From the NCBI GenBank assembly GCA_900660155.1, contig CABFPE010000518.1, forward strand, positions 490,349 through 554,348: a DNA stretch of 64,000 bases, read 5' to 3'. The notes beneath the pieces are model-generated. The model searched no databases. It saw only the letters and a program-made list of their open reading frames with translations, and had not been told where the DNA came from. Shown piece after piece: positions 12,410 to 27,832 of the stretch; position 1 is the first letter of the stretch; every line of letters begins with the position of its first letter. The translations under genes and the position numbers were made by a program. This DNA comes from Hofstenia miamia (lineage: Eukaryota; Xenacoelomorpha; Acoela; Hofsteniidae).

Positions 12410-15400
12410 AAGTTTTTTTCGAATTTTAAAAATTTCAAAATTAATTACTCTAAAGATTTTCAATGGATTGGGCTGATTTTTTCAAGGTATGTTCCCAGAT
12501 GTATTAACTAGATACTGAACTAAGATCTAAGAAATAGAAAAATTTGGCAAAAATAGCAACTTTTGAAATTGACCATAAGCATATAACTAAACATTATTTT
12601 GCTTAGAGCCCAGTTTACGACCTAGAGGAAGGTTTACGGATTCATTTACAAAAAGAATTTTTAAGATATATATATACACACATTTTGCTAGTATCATTTT
12701 TTGGAATGGCTTTTTCTCGAAAATTTTGAATATTTTTGCCCAAAATGTTGACGGTCGAGGTCAAGATGATATCATAATGATTCAAAATTTTTGTTAGATC
12801 AAGACCTATCTAACTACTACATAAGGAAACATTTTTAAGCAATAGCTTAAAAATGGTTTGATTAGGGGACCCACCTTAAGGGATCTCAGATTATAATGTT
12901 TTCAATTTTATAATTTACTTAAAAATAATGGGTTTTAGATACTATGAATATAAAATCAGTGTCTCTTACATGACATTTACCATTCATATTGCTGATATTG
13001 AATAAAATTATGATAAAGACAATTTGGATTTAGCTGTAAGAGCAAATGGCTAACATTGAAGAAATATTGCTTCAGAAGCTAAAATTTAAGATCTCTCTAA
13101 GAATGTAATCAACGAATTTTCTACAAATAAGAACTAAACTAATAGAGTTAGATAACTTTATTTAAAGAAATTGATAGTATTCAATGTTGTGTGTTTACGT
13201 GTAGCAAACATTAAAAAGTGAACGAGGAAAAACGATATCATTATTATCAGACAAGTCAAAAGAAAAGCAGTAGATTAGCTATTTTGGTACTAAACACATA
13301 GATTAGTGAAAACTACAGATAACAAAAAACTTGGTTTCGAAGAAACCGACTCTGTAGTGTAGCGTAATAGAAAATTTCTTTGAAATCACTTTCAAAATAT
13401 GAAAAAAATATATCATTTTTAATGAATTACCAATAGAGATATAATTGTTTTTACCAGTTTCAATAAGCAATTCAGAGAAATGAGTTGGTAAAGTTTACCT
13501 TCAAAGTCAAACTGATACTATGTAGTAGTTGTGAAAGCAATTTCAGCCATAAAGAATAAGAAAATTTGTTATCCAAAAATGTTCTTCCCAAGTTAAAAAA
13601 AGGAAATATTAAGTGTGAGGACTTAAATTATTCGTTGAGAGAAAAGTAATAGAGAAAACTATAGAGACTGTTTGAAAGGTACTCTAAGAAAAATTAAATC
13701 AATTGACAATCACTAGTTCGTTTGCACAGCTAGAAACATTTTATTCAAAACGTCGAGAAAAAATTATTTTTAACACTTTCAAAAATGACATTAAGGTTTT
13801 CCAACCCAAACGCCTAGGTTCTTTAATGATTGGCAAGAGAAGTGTGGTATCTCACTTCAATGAATGACATAAAGAAAGACTCAATGTTTGTTAATAATTT
13901 TCTCAAAAATGTCTAAATGTCATCATCAAGCAGGTTGACATGGAAACACATTTTCAAATCAACGAGTAAGTATTCTTGGAATTTGGAATAAAGTATTTTT
14001 CTTATTGCATAAATAACTCCGTCAACGTACTCAGTAATTTCTCTGGAAATGAGGATTCCTTTTAAAACATTTGATGAAGTTTGTGATATCTATGCTTCAA
14101 TAATAATTGTCAATTTTGTATTTAACTTAGAGCAAGCAGTTTACAACAAAATTTGAAAGCTTTTAATACTTTTCTATAATATTTTGTAAATATTTGTATG
14201 AGAAAAAACATCATCTCAGTTTTTTTTCAAGTTGAGATTTTGTTTTCTTTAATACATAGAGTCACTCATCCACTGAGGTGTATATTCACACATGTATTTG
14301 ATACAGGTATTAATACAATTATTACTACCAGACTTGTCAATGAGCTGAGATTCAAACGTACCAAGCAGAAATGTTGTGAGATATAATGCTAACTGATGAA
14401 TTTTGCAAGTTCTCTCGTATATAGTGCGTCGATTTTTTTTGCAAATTCCCAACAATTTGTCAAAAAATAATTTACAAGATGGCATGAAGTAAACCAAATG
14501 TCCATAGAAATGTTATGAACTGGATTTAGATATAGGCTAGATTGTTTCAATGTGACTGCATTGGGAAATGGCAATTTCTGCATTTTATGCACCAATCAGT
14601 GTAACTTCTCAAACTTATGGTAATTGGTTAAATGCAAAACCAGATCACACATCATAAAAACAAATATTTTTCATGATGCCTCTTTTCAAACCAGGGTACA
14701 TGTTGATATTTCAGTTAGACCTTCGATATAATTGTCGCCCAGCATTGCCAAGATGTTCCGGATTTGACCTAATACTGCAATTAACATTTCTGTATATCAT
14801 TCAGGGTGGTTAAGGGTCAACTCGTCCGACAATCAAGTAAAAAATTCGACGGGTGGGGTTGCTCGGCACTCTTAGACAAATCGGGTCGCGGGTCATTCAT
14901 AATTGTTAGGGAGGAAGAACACTAACAGAATTAAGGAACAATTTAAGAACTCAAACCATTCAATCTTTAAAATTCTTAAAGACTAATAGATTCTAACTAT
15001 ATTTGTATATTTTATTGATTTTGTCTTGTTTTCATTGATGCTATTATGCTAAAATATTTTTGCGAGTATTATACTAGTAATCCTTCTTTGATTGGTTTGG
15101 GGTACGGATCATTGTTAGACAGGCTAGGTCGGGTCACAGGTTAAAAATTGAATGCACATCACTGAGAAGATAGAAACATATTTCATGCTCAATATTAGAG
15201 TTCAAGATTTCCTAATCTAAGTGAACTTTTATCATCAAAATATCTTCATTACTTGAATCTTGAATCATGATTGAAAGAGCTTTCATTACCAACTTCCTCA
15301 GCTATTTACAAGCAACATTAGAGATTTGAAAGGAAAGTTTCTTGTATTTAATGTAAGGTATAAAATGATTTGACATAATACAGTATTCTTAATATTTGCT

Positions 15401-17446
15401 AATCAAATAACTTGGGGTTATAAAGTTACCCCAAATGACGATAATCATAGAAATGCAGTTAATATTGTAAATAAAAAGTCATAAGTTTTTGTTGGTTTAC
15501 CGGAATTTCACGTCTCTCAGCAACCTAATTAAGGACTGTGGGGTGACAGAAACACCCCAAACGACGTAGAACGGTTAATGGTACCAGTCTCATGAATTAT
15601 TCTGGTCTCATTCGGTCCCACTACATTACTTCTATTTTAACAACAATTAAGAAAAATTATGAATAATATTCAGAAATTCGTGGTTCTAGTCTGTCGAAAT
15701 ACAGACAACTGATACATTAAGCCCCAATATCACACAGCAATAGACGGTCGCACAGACTAGGTGTGCGGGACTACTTATATTTGGTCACGGTCCCGTACAG
15801 TCCTTGTTCAAAAAGTTTTATCGGTTGCAGTAGTCATTTCCGTCTTTAATGTTCCTATCACATATCAAATTAGAATTTTTTAATTGATAACGAAAATATA
15901 CAATGTAAATAAATATAGCTAACTAAAATATATGGCTAAACTTAACACATAAAAGTAACTGGTGAAATTAATATCAAGCGTATTATTTTTACGCAAATTG
16001 AATGCTTAATGTATAATAGACTAGAGAGAATTCTCAATATTATGCACATATAGCTATTTGGTCCCGGTATCTGGTCCCAGTCCCTGAAGGACCAGATACG
16101 GGACCTGAACGAAGTACCGGTCTCGCACGCCTCTACCACAAACAGCTACTTCGTACTAATTCTATGCAGAAGGATCTATCCTATCAGAATCACTTCTGGA
16201 AGAGGTCAAAGTTCAAGGTTCTATCATGAACGGGTCAAGGCTCTCCCGTTCTCTATGTGCTAGGAAAAATATTAATTCACAAAACAATAGTTTCCTAAGA
16301 TTTTTAATTAAAATAAGTCTTACCTGAAAACAATATTTTAAAATCCCGCATGCTGTTTGTTGTTAATTGTCACCAGAACTGTTGATTCTGAGGTATTATA
16401 AAGCAAGCGGGTATTACACGGAATGTGAATATAATTAGGGTTGGGAAATAATTGGATAAACATTAAGTTTCTTTGATGCCTAAATCCTATTTACTGGAAG
16501 AAACATTTCCTATTATTATATTAATGACCGGTAATGCACTAAAAAAGAAAACTCAGAGAATTATATGTTCAGACTAAATGGGAAAAGGTATAACCTACGC
16601 AAAAGATTTAAGCACATACAATTAGAGCATAATTAAAGAATACGCATTGTATATTTTATATCTTGCTTGAAAAATTCGGAAATTTTAACGAATTTTAAAA
16701 TGTTCAGAAAAAATTAGTTGAATTGAATAGTACATCATTGTATATTCTTTTTTACAACGAATTCTCAAACTATGAACTCGAGTAAAAAAATTCTAGGATG
16801 AAAAGAAATCAGCCAGAGGAAAATGGTTGACTTCAAAGCAATCCAAAACCAACTGGTAAACCTGTGCAAGTATTGCTCATTTTTACTCTAAGTCTAGATG
16901 TTAAATTTGTACACTTAAGCATTTTGACGCAAACTGAAATTTTCATACATGTTTCGCAATTGTTAGTAAAAGTTTAGGTGGCTCACAAAAAATATAGTTA
17001 CACTTTGAAGGGAGATAAATCATGAAAAAGATTAAAAACTATTATCAAGGAAGTTATTACAAGAATAGAAAGTTATGATAAACTATAATGTAAAGAAGTT
17101 TGAAGACAAAATTGTCAAATAATATGAGCACTGGTAAATCAGCTTTCCAAATGTCAATGTGAAAAAAATGCATAAGCTCTACTAAATTTTGTAAATTCTT
17201 CATTTTAAACAATAAATACGCATAACATTCATGTGTATGCATACATGCATATATATATATATTAGAAAAGGCTTAAAGATTTCAAATGTTGATAAAAAAT
17301 CTCTTAAATTCAACATGAAGAAAAAATTTTTTAAGTGAATCCCATGAAAGCGAAACGGTGCTGTGAGAATAGCATGCACACTAATGGCTTACCAATGCTT
17401 TGAATGAGTTGTTTTGTTGTTCAGAGAAAGAGATGCCAACAAATTA

Positions 17447-17800
17447 GTAAACAACTTTCACGCATGTCTTTGATTGTGTATTATTGTTTAGTTGGCTGTT
17501 GGCTAAATGCAATTTATTAATGACCCGTGTATCACCGCCTGCATTCTCATAAAATGCTGCTAATGAAATTTAGCCTGGGAGAGCTTCTTAAGTAAACAAC
17601 AATAGACGCAGACATCTGCACTAAATAAATTTATATTCATGACGCGTATTTACAATTGTTTGTTATATTGAATCATTATTTCTATTTCCTCCGTCCATCA
17701 GTAATTAGTTTTCACACTTCAAATATCAGCAGCGAATGACAGCCGGGGCGCGTTGTTTACATCATCCCAGCAACGCGCCTCTTCAATAACAGCTATTTTA
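17447..17800. promoter_or_regulatory. Candidate cis-regulatory island with repeated forkhead-like sites
   Basis: The 9-mer GTAAACAAC occurs exactly three times in 314 bp: 17,447-17,455 and 17,592-17,600 on the plus strand, and as GTTGTTTAC at 17,752-17,760. It contains the GTAAACA core bound by many forkhead factors. The stretch is also locally more GC-rich and contains a short perfect-arm inverted repeat (GCGCGTTG at 17,747-17,754, CAACGCGC at 17,771-17,778). There is no coding signal. A regulatory role is inference from motif clustering only. Confidence 0.25.
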
Positions 17801-20800
17801 CATCAACCCCCGGAGTGTGAATAATATTTAATTAGTATTAAATTTGGCTAATTTCCATTCATTTTCTGCTCTCACGACTTTAAAATATTGACAAGCGCTA
17901 GATTTATTTTCCCCGAATAAATACTCCGCTCTGTATTTTTGTAAATGAAAAAAACATGGAAATTGTATACACAGTATGTTTAACAATGGCATTCTACTTG
18001 TCTCAATTAAAAAACACAATTTTTCTTTTAATTTTTACAATAAATTTCCATTCCTAAAGTATGTGAAATCATATTAGAATGCGCCGCTTACGCTTTCTAA
18101 CAAAATATCTCTGCAATCTTCTGAACTAGGCTTGCGAATTTACATGTTAAAAACAAATAATATAGATTAGAAGAGAGCAGAACTTTGCAAAAATTTGCTC
18201 CAGTATATTGCGCACCATATTTCGTATAGGCAATAATTGATTTCAGTTAAACACATTTTGAAATTTGTTAAACATGATTTTTCAATTTCGAAATTCAGTA
18301 AAGTTGCAATCTTGGTAAATAATGGTATTTGTTCTGAATATATTTTTGGTATGCAATAGAAAAATATACTCCGACTGCATTTTGCTACAAAGGGTGTCCA
18401 CAACTAAAATATTAAATATAGAATAAAATTCAACACAGTGGTACACAGTGTAAATTTGAAATATAGGCACTTTTTAAAGCCACTATCAATTGAATTATAA
18501 ACTCTGATCAACGTCTTGTAGTATTGTGTATATTCCAGAACTCGCGATTATAGGGTAGAATATAGAAACGATCAGTTAAATTTTAACCTTTCCTTATGAC
18601 GATCAGAAAATATTAAATCTGCAATGCTAATTAATCTTTCCGGCCATGTTCGGAGTATGAAGAATTTACTGTAAACAAAATTTACATTAAGGTTTATTTA
18701 TCTCTACAGAGAATAGAAAGTAAAAATCTACTTTGTTTTGCATTTTCACCATTGCACTATTGCGTTTAATTGTGAAATTTGTAAGCTTTCATTTAAACTT
18801 CTATGTATTTAAAAACAAAAATAAAATGTTAAAAATAACATGTAGAGAACGCGAATTGCGTTCGATTCGATTATCAATTATAATATTACAAATTTCTCAA
18901 TATTGTAAAAATTAATACTCCTTCTAGACCACCACAGCCGAACCCTACATTCTTAAATAGGTAAACGCTTTTTACCAGGGCAGAATGCAATATTTTGTCC
19001 ACCACAAATTTGGCCTAATACAACCGCAACTTCAAATGAAAATGAGAAAACGAGGAGTACTCCAAGTTTGCAAGTTTCGCCACTTGTAATTCTGTCACAT
19101 ACTTCTGGTTATCACACAAATTTCCTTTACATTTTGCATTTTTATTCCCAAAGTCAAAGAAACTATAGTGAATTCAATAATATTGCATAAACAAATAATG
19201 AAACAATAATTAAATCAAATTTCGGTAAGGTACCAAAAATTTTCCGAAAAAAATTCAGATAGAGTTTACTGACCCACTCCAGATTGCTTCAAATATAATA
19301 ACATGGGAAAACATGACTAATGTATAAAACAAAAACATTAAAACTAAGTCTTCTCAAGGGACATGGGAAGCCTAATGATCAATGACAATTCACATTCTAT
19401 AGAATAAGATGGGATAATTCTCGTAAAAAAACAAGACATTCCATTTCCTTCAAAGAAGAGTTAGATTTTGTGCTGGATAATTTCTTCAAGCAATCTACCC
19501 AACTTCACTGTCATTTTCAATGGCTAACATTGGAAATTCCTCATAACACAAGTTTGTCATACAATGATTAAACTAATTTGACTTATTTTTTCTAAACCAT
19601 CATCATAATGGTCTCTAAATCTTGAATATGGCCAGATGGACGATTTCGACTCAATTCCAACACCGGTGTATGGTTATTTAAATGATGTTTACACTTATTG
19701 ATATTCGTTGTCAATGTTCTCTTGGCTGTGAAGAATTAGATGAAAAAGAATAGGGAAATATATCAATTGGTATAACCAGATGATGCCGTAAGATATCACA
19801 GCGGTTTTAGATATTACAAAGAGTGTAGAACAGGATTCAGAGTTCCACTGATCGCCTGATTCAACATTGGTCATTCTTCATTGATTTTTTAAATACGTTC
19901 ATGATTTATCCAGCCAATGATTTAAAATATAATCGCTTCAGCTTTGGCAAAGGGTTGTTAAAGTGATAAATGTACTAATTTCCCTATCTTCAATGCTACA
20001 AATGAAAAGCAAACAAAGTAGGATATGTGCATTATACTGATATCGATATCGGATTTTCCTAGAAATGCCGAATAGCGATTGTTTAGTTGTAATGCCGCGA
20101 TAACAATAAAAAAATCGCATAGAAACAAAAATACATGCAGCCCTTGTTTAAATTTAATTTTAAAATATAATACCTTTGATGTAAATGAAATATATTTTTT
20201 ACGTACATGTACTCTGTAAATTCCATACTTTATTTTACTATATTTACATTCAAGAAAATTTTTAATGCGGAAAGCTTGAAATATTCCAAATAATTTGAGT
20301 AACTTTAAAAAATCACTCAATTTGAAGAACTAAACTGCGACCACTCAGAAATTTAATCTCTGGTATGATGTGGACGCTTCATTTATTCCTCAAGACCATT
20401 TTTAATAACATGATGTATTGTTTTATCGAATAGAATATTCAAAGTTTTAAGATTATATCATTTATAAACAGCAATTATTTTTCTTATATCAATATGGTTC
20501 ACCAATAATCTTTATGATTCAGCCCATGTAAAATATTCGAAACCAGTAATGCTTACACGATATATGCTTTCTTTTGACAAACTATGTATTCAATTTGTTA
20601 CAATCTTTTATGATGAACTTTTAATTTTAATTATGAGCAATTGTCAGCATTTTCTCATTTTCACAATTTTGTATGGTTTTGAACTGTAGTTTCGAATTGT
20701 TCCGTAGTTTCCATTAAAAGCTTTTTTGTATTTCTATATCTGCTTTTTAAGGACCTAACTTTTTATTTGAATATTTTATGCACCTCCGGCTGGAAAGCTT

Positions 20801-22048
20801 TCAAATTTGGATTACAGATTATGTAAATATCAGGATATGACCCAATACATGCTGAACAGTCATAACTTGAGATAAAGCCATTATAGTGTTTTATTAATAA
20901 CTTTATTATAATAGAATATGAAACATAAGAAACATATAGCTAGATATAGGCGCAATCTGATAATAACCAATATTAAACTAATAGAATCAAAGAATAATGA
21001 GGACGTGACATTCAGCTTAAGAAAGAACACACTGCTTGGACATCCGATTACGTCAAAAAATATTAGCTCTAATTTCAGCACACTGATTAGTTTTACCAAC
21101 TTTTGTGTGATTGGGTTGATAGGCCACTCGACAGATTATAAATGACAGTATCAACCTCTTATGAAAGACGGAAGCTTATCATTAGACAATTTCTAGACAA
21201 TAGGAAGGTAGCTTAATGCTAAGATTTTTATCCATCACAGGCATTCTTCTGTAGCATTGACTAGAAAAGAATAGTTTAGCCAATTGTAAGAATTTTTCGA
21301 GATTGTTTAATAATGGACACAGCTGTCATCTGAATACGGGAATAGCGCATATTTAAAATTGAAAGTTTATCATGAAAGTTATATCAAAAATAATACATAA
21401 GGTACCAAGAGAAATAGGACTTTGCGCGCTGGTCTGTGGACTTGATGAGGCACGATGCGGACCTGATATCATAATTCAATTAGATTTTCTTTCTCTTGTT
21501 TGACTTTGTTTATGCTTTCTGTTCAAAGAGTACAATTTTTGTTTCCGAATTATTTATAACGCGCAATGTGATCGGCTAAATTTAAAATATTGTGAATTCA
21601 TCTAATTGATTTATGCAAGTGCGTATAGGTTTATATTTATACGGCCAGTTTGCGGACTACATAAAACTGCTGCGGGCGGGAAAAGCGTTTTACGCACGGG
21701 CACCATTAGGCTATTCTTTTTAATACGGAGACGGGTGGGCTCGAGCACCAAAAATTATCGACCCGCAAGTTCCTAAAGAGAAAGCATATAGCCATTAGAA
21801 CCTAAAATAAAAAGAAGTAAGGACATTGGTTGCGTCTTCGTGATGTAATGAACTTGATAAGTTGACAACCAAAATTGCAAAGTATTAAATATTTTATTTT
21901 GAACGTTTGTGCAAGGGGTAAGCATTACTGTTCTTAAACAATATTTTGTATAGGTATTTATGTTGACCGATAGCAAAGAAATATTAGTGAGCCAAATTGA
22001 TATTGAGAATAAAATATTATTCGACCACCCTACTATTATATATATATA

Positions 22049-22171
22049 NNNNNNNNNNNNNNNNNNNNNNNNNNNNNNNNNNNNNNNNNNNNNNNNNNNN
22101 NNNNNNNNNNNNNNNNNNNNNNNNNNNNNNNNNNNNNNNNNNNNNNNNNNNNNNNNNNNNNNNNNNNNNNN
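22049..22171. other. Assembly gap (123 N) inside a (TA)n tract
   Basis: N run flanked on both sides by TA repeats. The gap therefore probably represents an unassembled microsatellite. Frames running through it are spurious. Confidence 0.98.
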
Positions 22172-22205
<34 letters not shown>

Positions 22206-25200
22206 TGCTTGGAAATAAGTATATATATCATATATACATGTACATGATGTCATACACCGAAGCTGATCAATTAGGTATTTTGCAGTTTACTTGGTAGCAT
22301 TTTCTTCCAAAATAAATGAATAATTTCAAATTCTAAATTATAGAGGGTAAGTAATTAGAATGAATGTAGATAAGTTTTGCTTACAGTCCAGCTTTCAATA
22401 GATTTTTCAGCATGAATTATAAGGAAATATTAAAATCCCTATAAATTCGTATATTAAAGAGCGTGTTCTTGAATATTTTTGGCAGTGAAAGAATATGTAC
22501 GCTTCAAAATATTAAAGATAATATTTACTCAAATAAAGTGTAAGCAAGCGAAAAGTGTTGTACAAATTGACAAGATTAATCAAATAACGCTTCGATGATT
22601 AAATTACATGAGCTTGTCGATCTGAATCGAACGCACAATTCTGGACCTCTAAAGCCTAATTGAATTCACCCATTACTATCACTTAATATAGAATCACATA
22701 CATTTACACAAATAGATTTTTTTGATAACCTTGAGATGCAAAGATGCATTCTCTATTATCCGAACTTTTAGGTTTATTTGAATGTTCTGAAAATCTTTTA
22801 GTTCCACGTTCTCCCGATAGTCGAGGATGCACTTTATAGACACGATTCTGCATTTCATTTATTGCTTTGTTTTTCAAAGCAATTTTCAAGTATAGTATGA
22901 AAAGTGGAATTTAAAATTTTTGAGGATAATAGTATACTTTCAATTTCTAAACAGTATAATCGTGACAGTTTTCTCAGAGTTAGATATGGGCTGGACCGAT
23001 GTATTGCAAAAATTGGCCGAACTTTCAAAAAACCCAAATCAACAGAAATGCAGTGAATGCTATAGAATTGAAGTGAAAATTGATATGAACCTTATAGTAG
23101 ATGTGAAATGAGACAAAAAAGAAACTATTATTATTAATTCGTCCATAGCCATTCACAATCATACTTCACCAAATGTATTATTATTATTATTCATTCAATA
23201 AAATATGGTGTCAGTAAAAAAATATACGAAATATTGTACGTTGTAAGAGTATAAGGGTACTGCAGTAGACTTGTTAGCACAGTAAGTTTTAAATATATGA
23301 TCAGGAAAACTTACTGGGACTTTTGGTTTGTAAAAGGATTTTAGTGGATAACGAGTATGGTCTGATTCCATTTATAAAGAGCACCAATTAAAACAATCTA
23401 TTTGTGCTTTGGATGGATCTTTCCCCTGCCCATGATGCTGATTAAAGCCAATTGTGCTGAAATGATTAAATCCTCCAAAACTTTCTCAATGTCGACCATT
23501 TGAAGCAATTTGATGTTGCCTAAAGACACATTTGGGAGATTATCATCATTGGATAGCTAAGCAATGCAACACTAAATGTCTACTGGACATGGATTGTCAA
23601 GTATCACTGCAACAAATTTATCGCAACGAACAATTTTCGATCACATAGTTTTTGTATAAGTTGATTTGCATTTTCAATTTGTTGTTCTATAAATATTGGT
23701 TTAAAACTGTTCGTTTGAATGGGCTTCAATTTTAGTAAATTTTCAAATTTTAAATTTTATAGGTCGTTTCGCAAAAAAGTTTGTTCACTTAATCTTTATT
23801 GAATAACGATTGTAAATGAATAATCATTTATATATAAGCTCTAATTACATGCATTCACCTCTATGTTCACCACGTTTCTGAATAACTAATCGGCAATGTT
23901 CTTGCAATGTACTCAACTCATTTTCCCAAATTATCATTTTCACATTTTGATTGAATATTGTTTTTGTTGAATATAGAAATTGGTTTCCATGAAATGCATG
24001 TTATAATCGAAACACTACGTCGAAATGAAAAGTGCTTAACTTCACAACATGATTGGAGTTGCGTGAGAAGAGATTATCAAATTTAGAAGAGTTCAAGAAA
24101 TATCCATGGGATTCCAAAGTTAGGAGCGTAAATCGAAAGTCAGGAATGACATGATAGAATTAAGAACACCTATTCAAATTAATATAGCCAAAAGATGAAT
24201 TGGTGAGGGAAGCATACCACCAATCGTAGCTTGACATGCAGGATTCCTACAAAGGATTTGGAGTTTAAGACCGCAAGTTGCCGACGGATTTCTCATTACC
24301 TCTCCCACTGCAACAAAAATGACTGAGTAACCTTTTGTTTCAAACTAATTCAAATATTACAGAAAACGAAACTTGTCACGAAGCTAAAACATTGTACCCA
24401 AAAATGGGTCCACATTTTTCATATATATTGTAGCTTCAAACTAGAAGTATTTATCACACAGTTCCTAATGTAGGTCAGGCTTTATACTTAACATTGAACA
24501 GATTTCTAATTTTCTTTAGCGCAGATTTAAGTACAGTCTAGCAGGGGGGATTAAATGAAGTCAGTACGGTTTTTGTTTCAATTTAAATTATTTAGAGGAC
24601 CTTCATTAGTTAGGAAGAAGCTCAAATAATTTATATAATTATGTATAAACAAAGGCCTCTTAGTATTCACTGAAACTCTTCCCAACAATCATTTGTCACA
24701 ATAGTTCTTACACTAAACAATATAAAAGTTTCTTTCACAAAGGGGATATCATATATCCAAAACAACATCAACTTACATGTATATCAGACATTCAAATAGG
24801 CGAGGTTCTATCCCAGCAACAAACGATTTGGTTAAAAAAACTAGTTTTTCTTACTGCAATGTTGAAAAGCTTACATCTCATCTATATCTGCAATCTCTCC
24901 TGCAGTGTAGTTGTCAATACATTTCATCTAAAATATGAAGTTCATATATTTGAATAGTAATTTTCTCTCACAAGTTCAGCGAGTTCTAAAACCCTTAACT
25001 GGGTGGCCAATGGCACATTTGATTCAAATTCAAAATAATGCAAAAATAATAGTGCTTTTGCAATTGCCAATGAAAACTGATTGAGCAAAGTGTATAATAA
25101 CGAAACGAATAGTCAAGTACTAATCATTTGAGTGTAAGATTTTGCCAAATCAAGATTTACATGTAATAGAATGAAATGACAATATACTTCTCACAGAAAC

Positions 25201-27832
25201 GATTTAACATTTTCAGTCTTCATAAAATTGATACCATATGCAGTCGACAAAGTCAAACAATTTCAAATTTGATTTGTTTAGAATACAGAAAAAATGAAGA
25301 GCTTGAAATGTAAATGAAGAAACGATTTTCCTAATAGTCATTGCAAAATTGGAGGGTATAAATAAAGCACCTGGCCTTTAAAGAAATTGGATCTATTAGA
25401 AAACAGATTTTTATTAATATTGATTTAATATCAAACAAAGTAATATACGAATTTATCTCTCCACACGATGGCGTTGCAACTTTCAAATAAAATCATAAAT
25501 AGAAAAACTGTCAACATTAAATTAGTCAATATATGTATTAATTAATAGCTTATTCTAACACAAAACACCAGACAGCAAAACTAATGGTTAAGTGTTCCTA
25601 CCCCTGAGTAAATCAGTCATTTTTTTTGCAATCTGTCATGGTTTTTTAAAATTTTTTTAAACACTCATTATTCATGAACTAATATAAATATCTAAAATCT
25701 CTATCATTTACGTCGAGAACTCATTGAAGAGCGGCTTCTGCACCACGACCCTTGATGACTGACAAAGGATTGAACAAGGCTTGGCCAGTCTACCTAAAAA
25801 ACAAAATTTTTTTCTATCGCTTGTTTCATGGAAACAGCTAACTACTAAATTCGTACTAGCTTTATTTTACAAGATACATCGATCAAAAAATACTATATAC
25901 AATGGTTCACAATATTTTCTGAGGTTTTCCCATTAATGTGGAATATTCCTCATTCAATTTATAGTAAGATGTAAAATTTTACAAAAGTCACCTACTGACT
26001 ATTGACACCAGTGGCATCCTACACAAGAGATGCTAGTTTATGTTAATACATCCATTTGACAAAGAACTCTGAGAAAAACATTACCAGTAACCGTAATCTT
26101 GCATAAAAGCTAATGACTGCAAGTATATCACTGATAAATGGTACTTTTGCTGGCAGGAGACTTTCAGGACTTTTAATATTTTACTGGAAGTTAAGGGAGT
26201 GATATACTATCAACCATCTAATCAAGCAAGCAAATATTTATAATCATTTCATAAACGTAGTGGCTCTAAATTATCAACCATTTGTCAAAACAACCCATCA
26301 GTCAAACGGCACATATCTGATAGAATTTCTGCTTTATGGTTAACCAATTTGCATTAATTTTCCTACCATGACTTGTGCAGAGTTTGTCTATAACAATTAT
26401 TTTCTCATTCAAGTCCATAATTTTTGTGTGTGACTATGCAAGTGAATTCCACGCAAATCATCCAAAAAGCTCTTCACAGATGCTGATAATTAAATAAGCC
26501 ACGCTTCACATCATCAATGACAAGGAAAAGCATTTAAAGTAAATGAATTTATAAGCACTGTGCTGTACATAGGAACCGAAATTCTCAGCGGTTTCAGCAA
26601 CACTGAAAACACCAAATCGTCCAATTACTCACCAAAAATGAGCATTTCAATTTTAATCTCATAAAGCATGCACATCCATGCCGCAATTACCGCAGTTTAA
26701 TTTGTTTGTTTTCGATACTGTTAAAAATACCTGCATGTTTTTCTAACTATAACATTTGTGGCAAAGATTTGTTTAAGTATTTTGTTGCATAAAAACGGAT
26801 AAAACAGATTTCAGTTGCAAGGTGTTATTTTACCTCTATCTTAGAATATGAAATCATTTGAACGTTAGCGATGTAATTGACATGTTTGAGTAAATGAATA
26901 TCGTGGTTTACATAAAGCGTATTCTTAAGAAGGGTCCTCTGAATGGCTCTGAAATTACCATACATATTACATGCTAGATTATTCTTTGAGCATGAACCTG
27001 AATATGTTAGTTTTTAATCGCATTGATGAATTAAATGGGACAAGAAAAATTAGGATATATTAATTCTAGTCTTGCTTCGTTTTTTCTAGAAAATGTTGAT
27101 AAATATGTTTATTCGCTATAATTCATAGGAAAAACACCGCCGAAAATTTCGATTCCTAACTACAAATAAAGGAAATGTCGCAAATGTGCATTCTCTGTTA
27201 GACAGGTTTAGCAGATCACAACAATATTGGTGCGAAATGCATAAAGGCCTCCTTCTATTTTTACTAATCCTAATTAATATATTTCAGCTTGAATAAGAGT
27301 TTTTGTTAAATAATTAGTTTGATTGACAAACGTTTAAGGGAAATATTTAAATTATTTTGATATAATTTTGTCTGATAGTGTGCTTGATGGGGTTATACAT
27401 TGTCAAATATCTTTGCTAAATACTGGTCATATACATTTGAGTGCATCACCCTCCTTTAGTTTTTCTGCTTTAAAAACTATATGATTCATTCTTCTATTTG
27501 AAACAAAAATAAAAGAAACTGTTAGACTTTCTACGTGGAATTCATTTAAAAATTTAGAGGTGTATTTGGTTAGAGCTTGTACAAAACAATTTGTTATTAA
27601 AAATATTTTTCAACTAAATTTTCAGTTCAGTAGTTTTGCAATATTTATTAATGTGTTTCTTAATATACATACTCCAATTCATTATTACATGCTTTTAAAT
27701 CGTTTGAGTGATCTTACAACCACACAACGATTTTAAGATTGAACACATGCTTGCTTACCGTTTGAAATATGCATTACATGATTTGGACAGAATTTACAAG
27801 CTATTTACAAATAGACAATTTACAAATGCACC

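Larger units (their letters stand above)
10777..27832. other. 17-kb gene-poor AT-rich stretch
   Basis: No frame over 152 codons occurs; that one spans an N gap and a TA repeat and is not coding. I found no exon pairs with recognisable protein content, no tRNA-like fold and no transposase. Contents I can name are (TA)n tracts (10,774-10,793; 12,367-12,406; 17,249-17,262; 22,172-22,202), a gap, two possible small inverted-repeat elements (14,802-15,164; about 15,757-16,135), and the candidate regulatory island near 17.4-17.8 kb. Confidence 0.5.

Noticed and set aside
21773-22253. Overlapping frames of 73-152 codons on both strands
   Set aside because: They run through the N gap and IYIYIY microsatellite translation and have no real sequence content.
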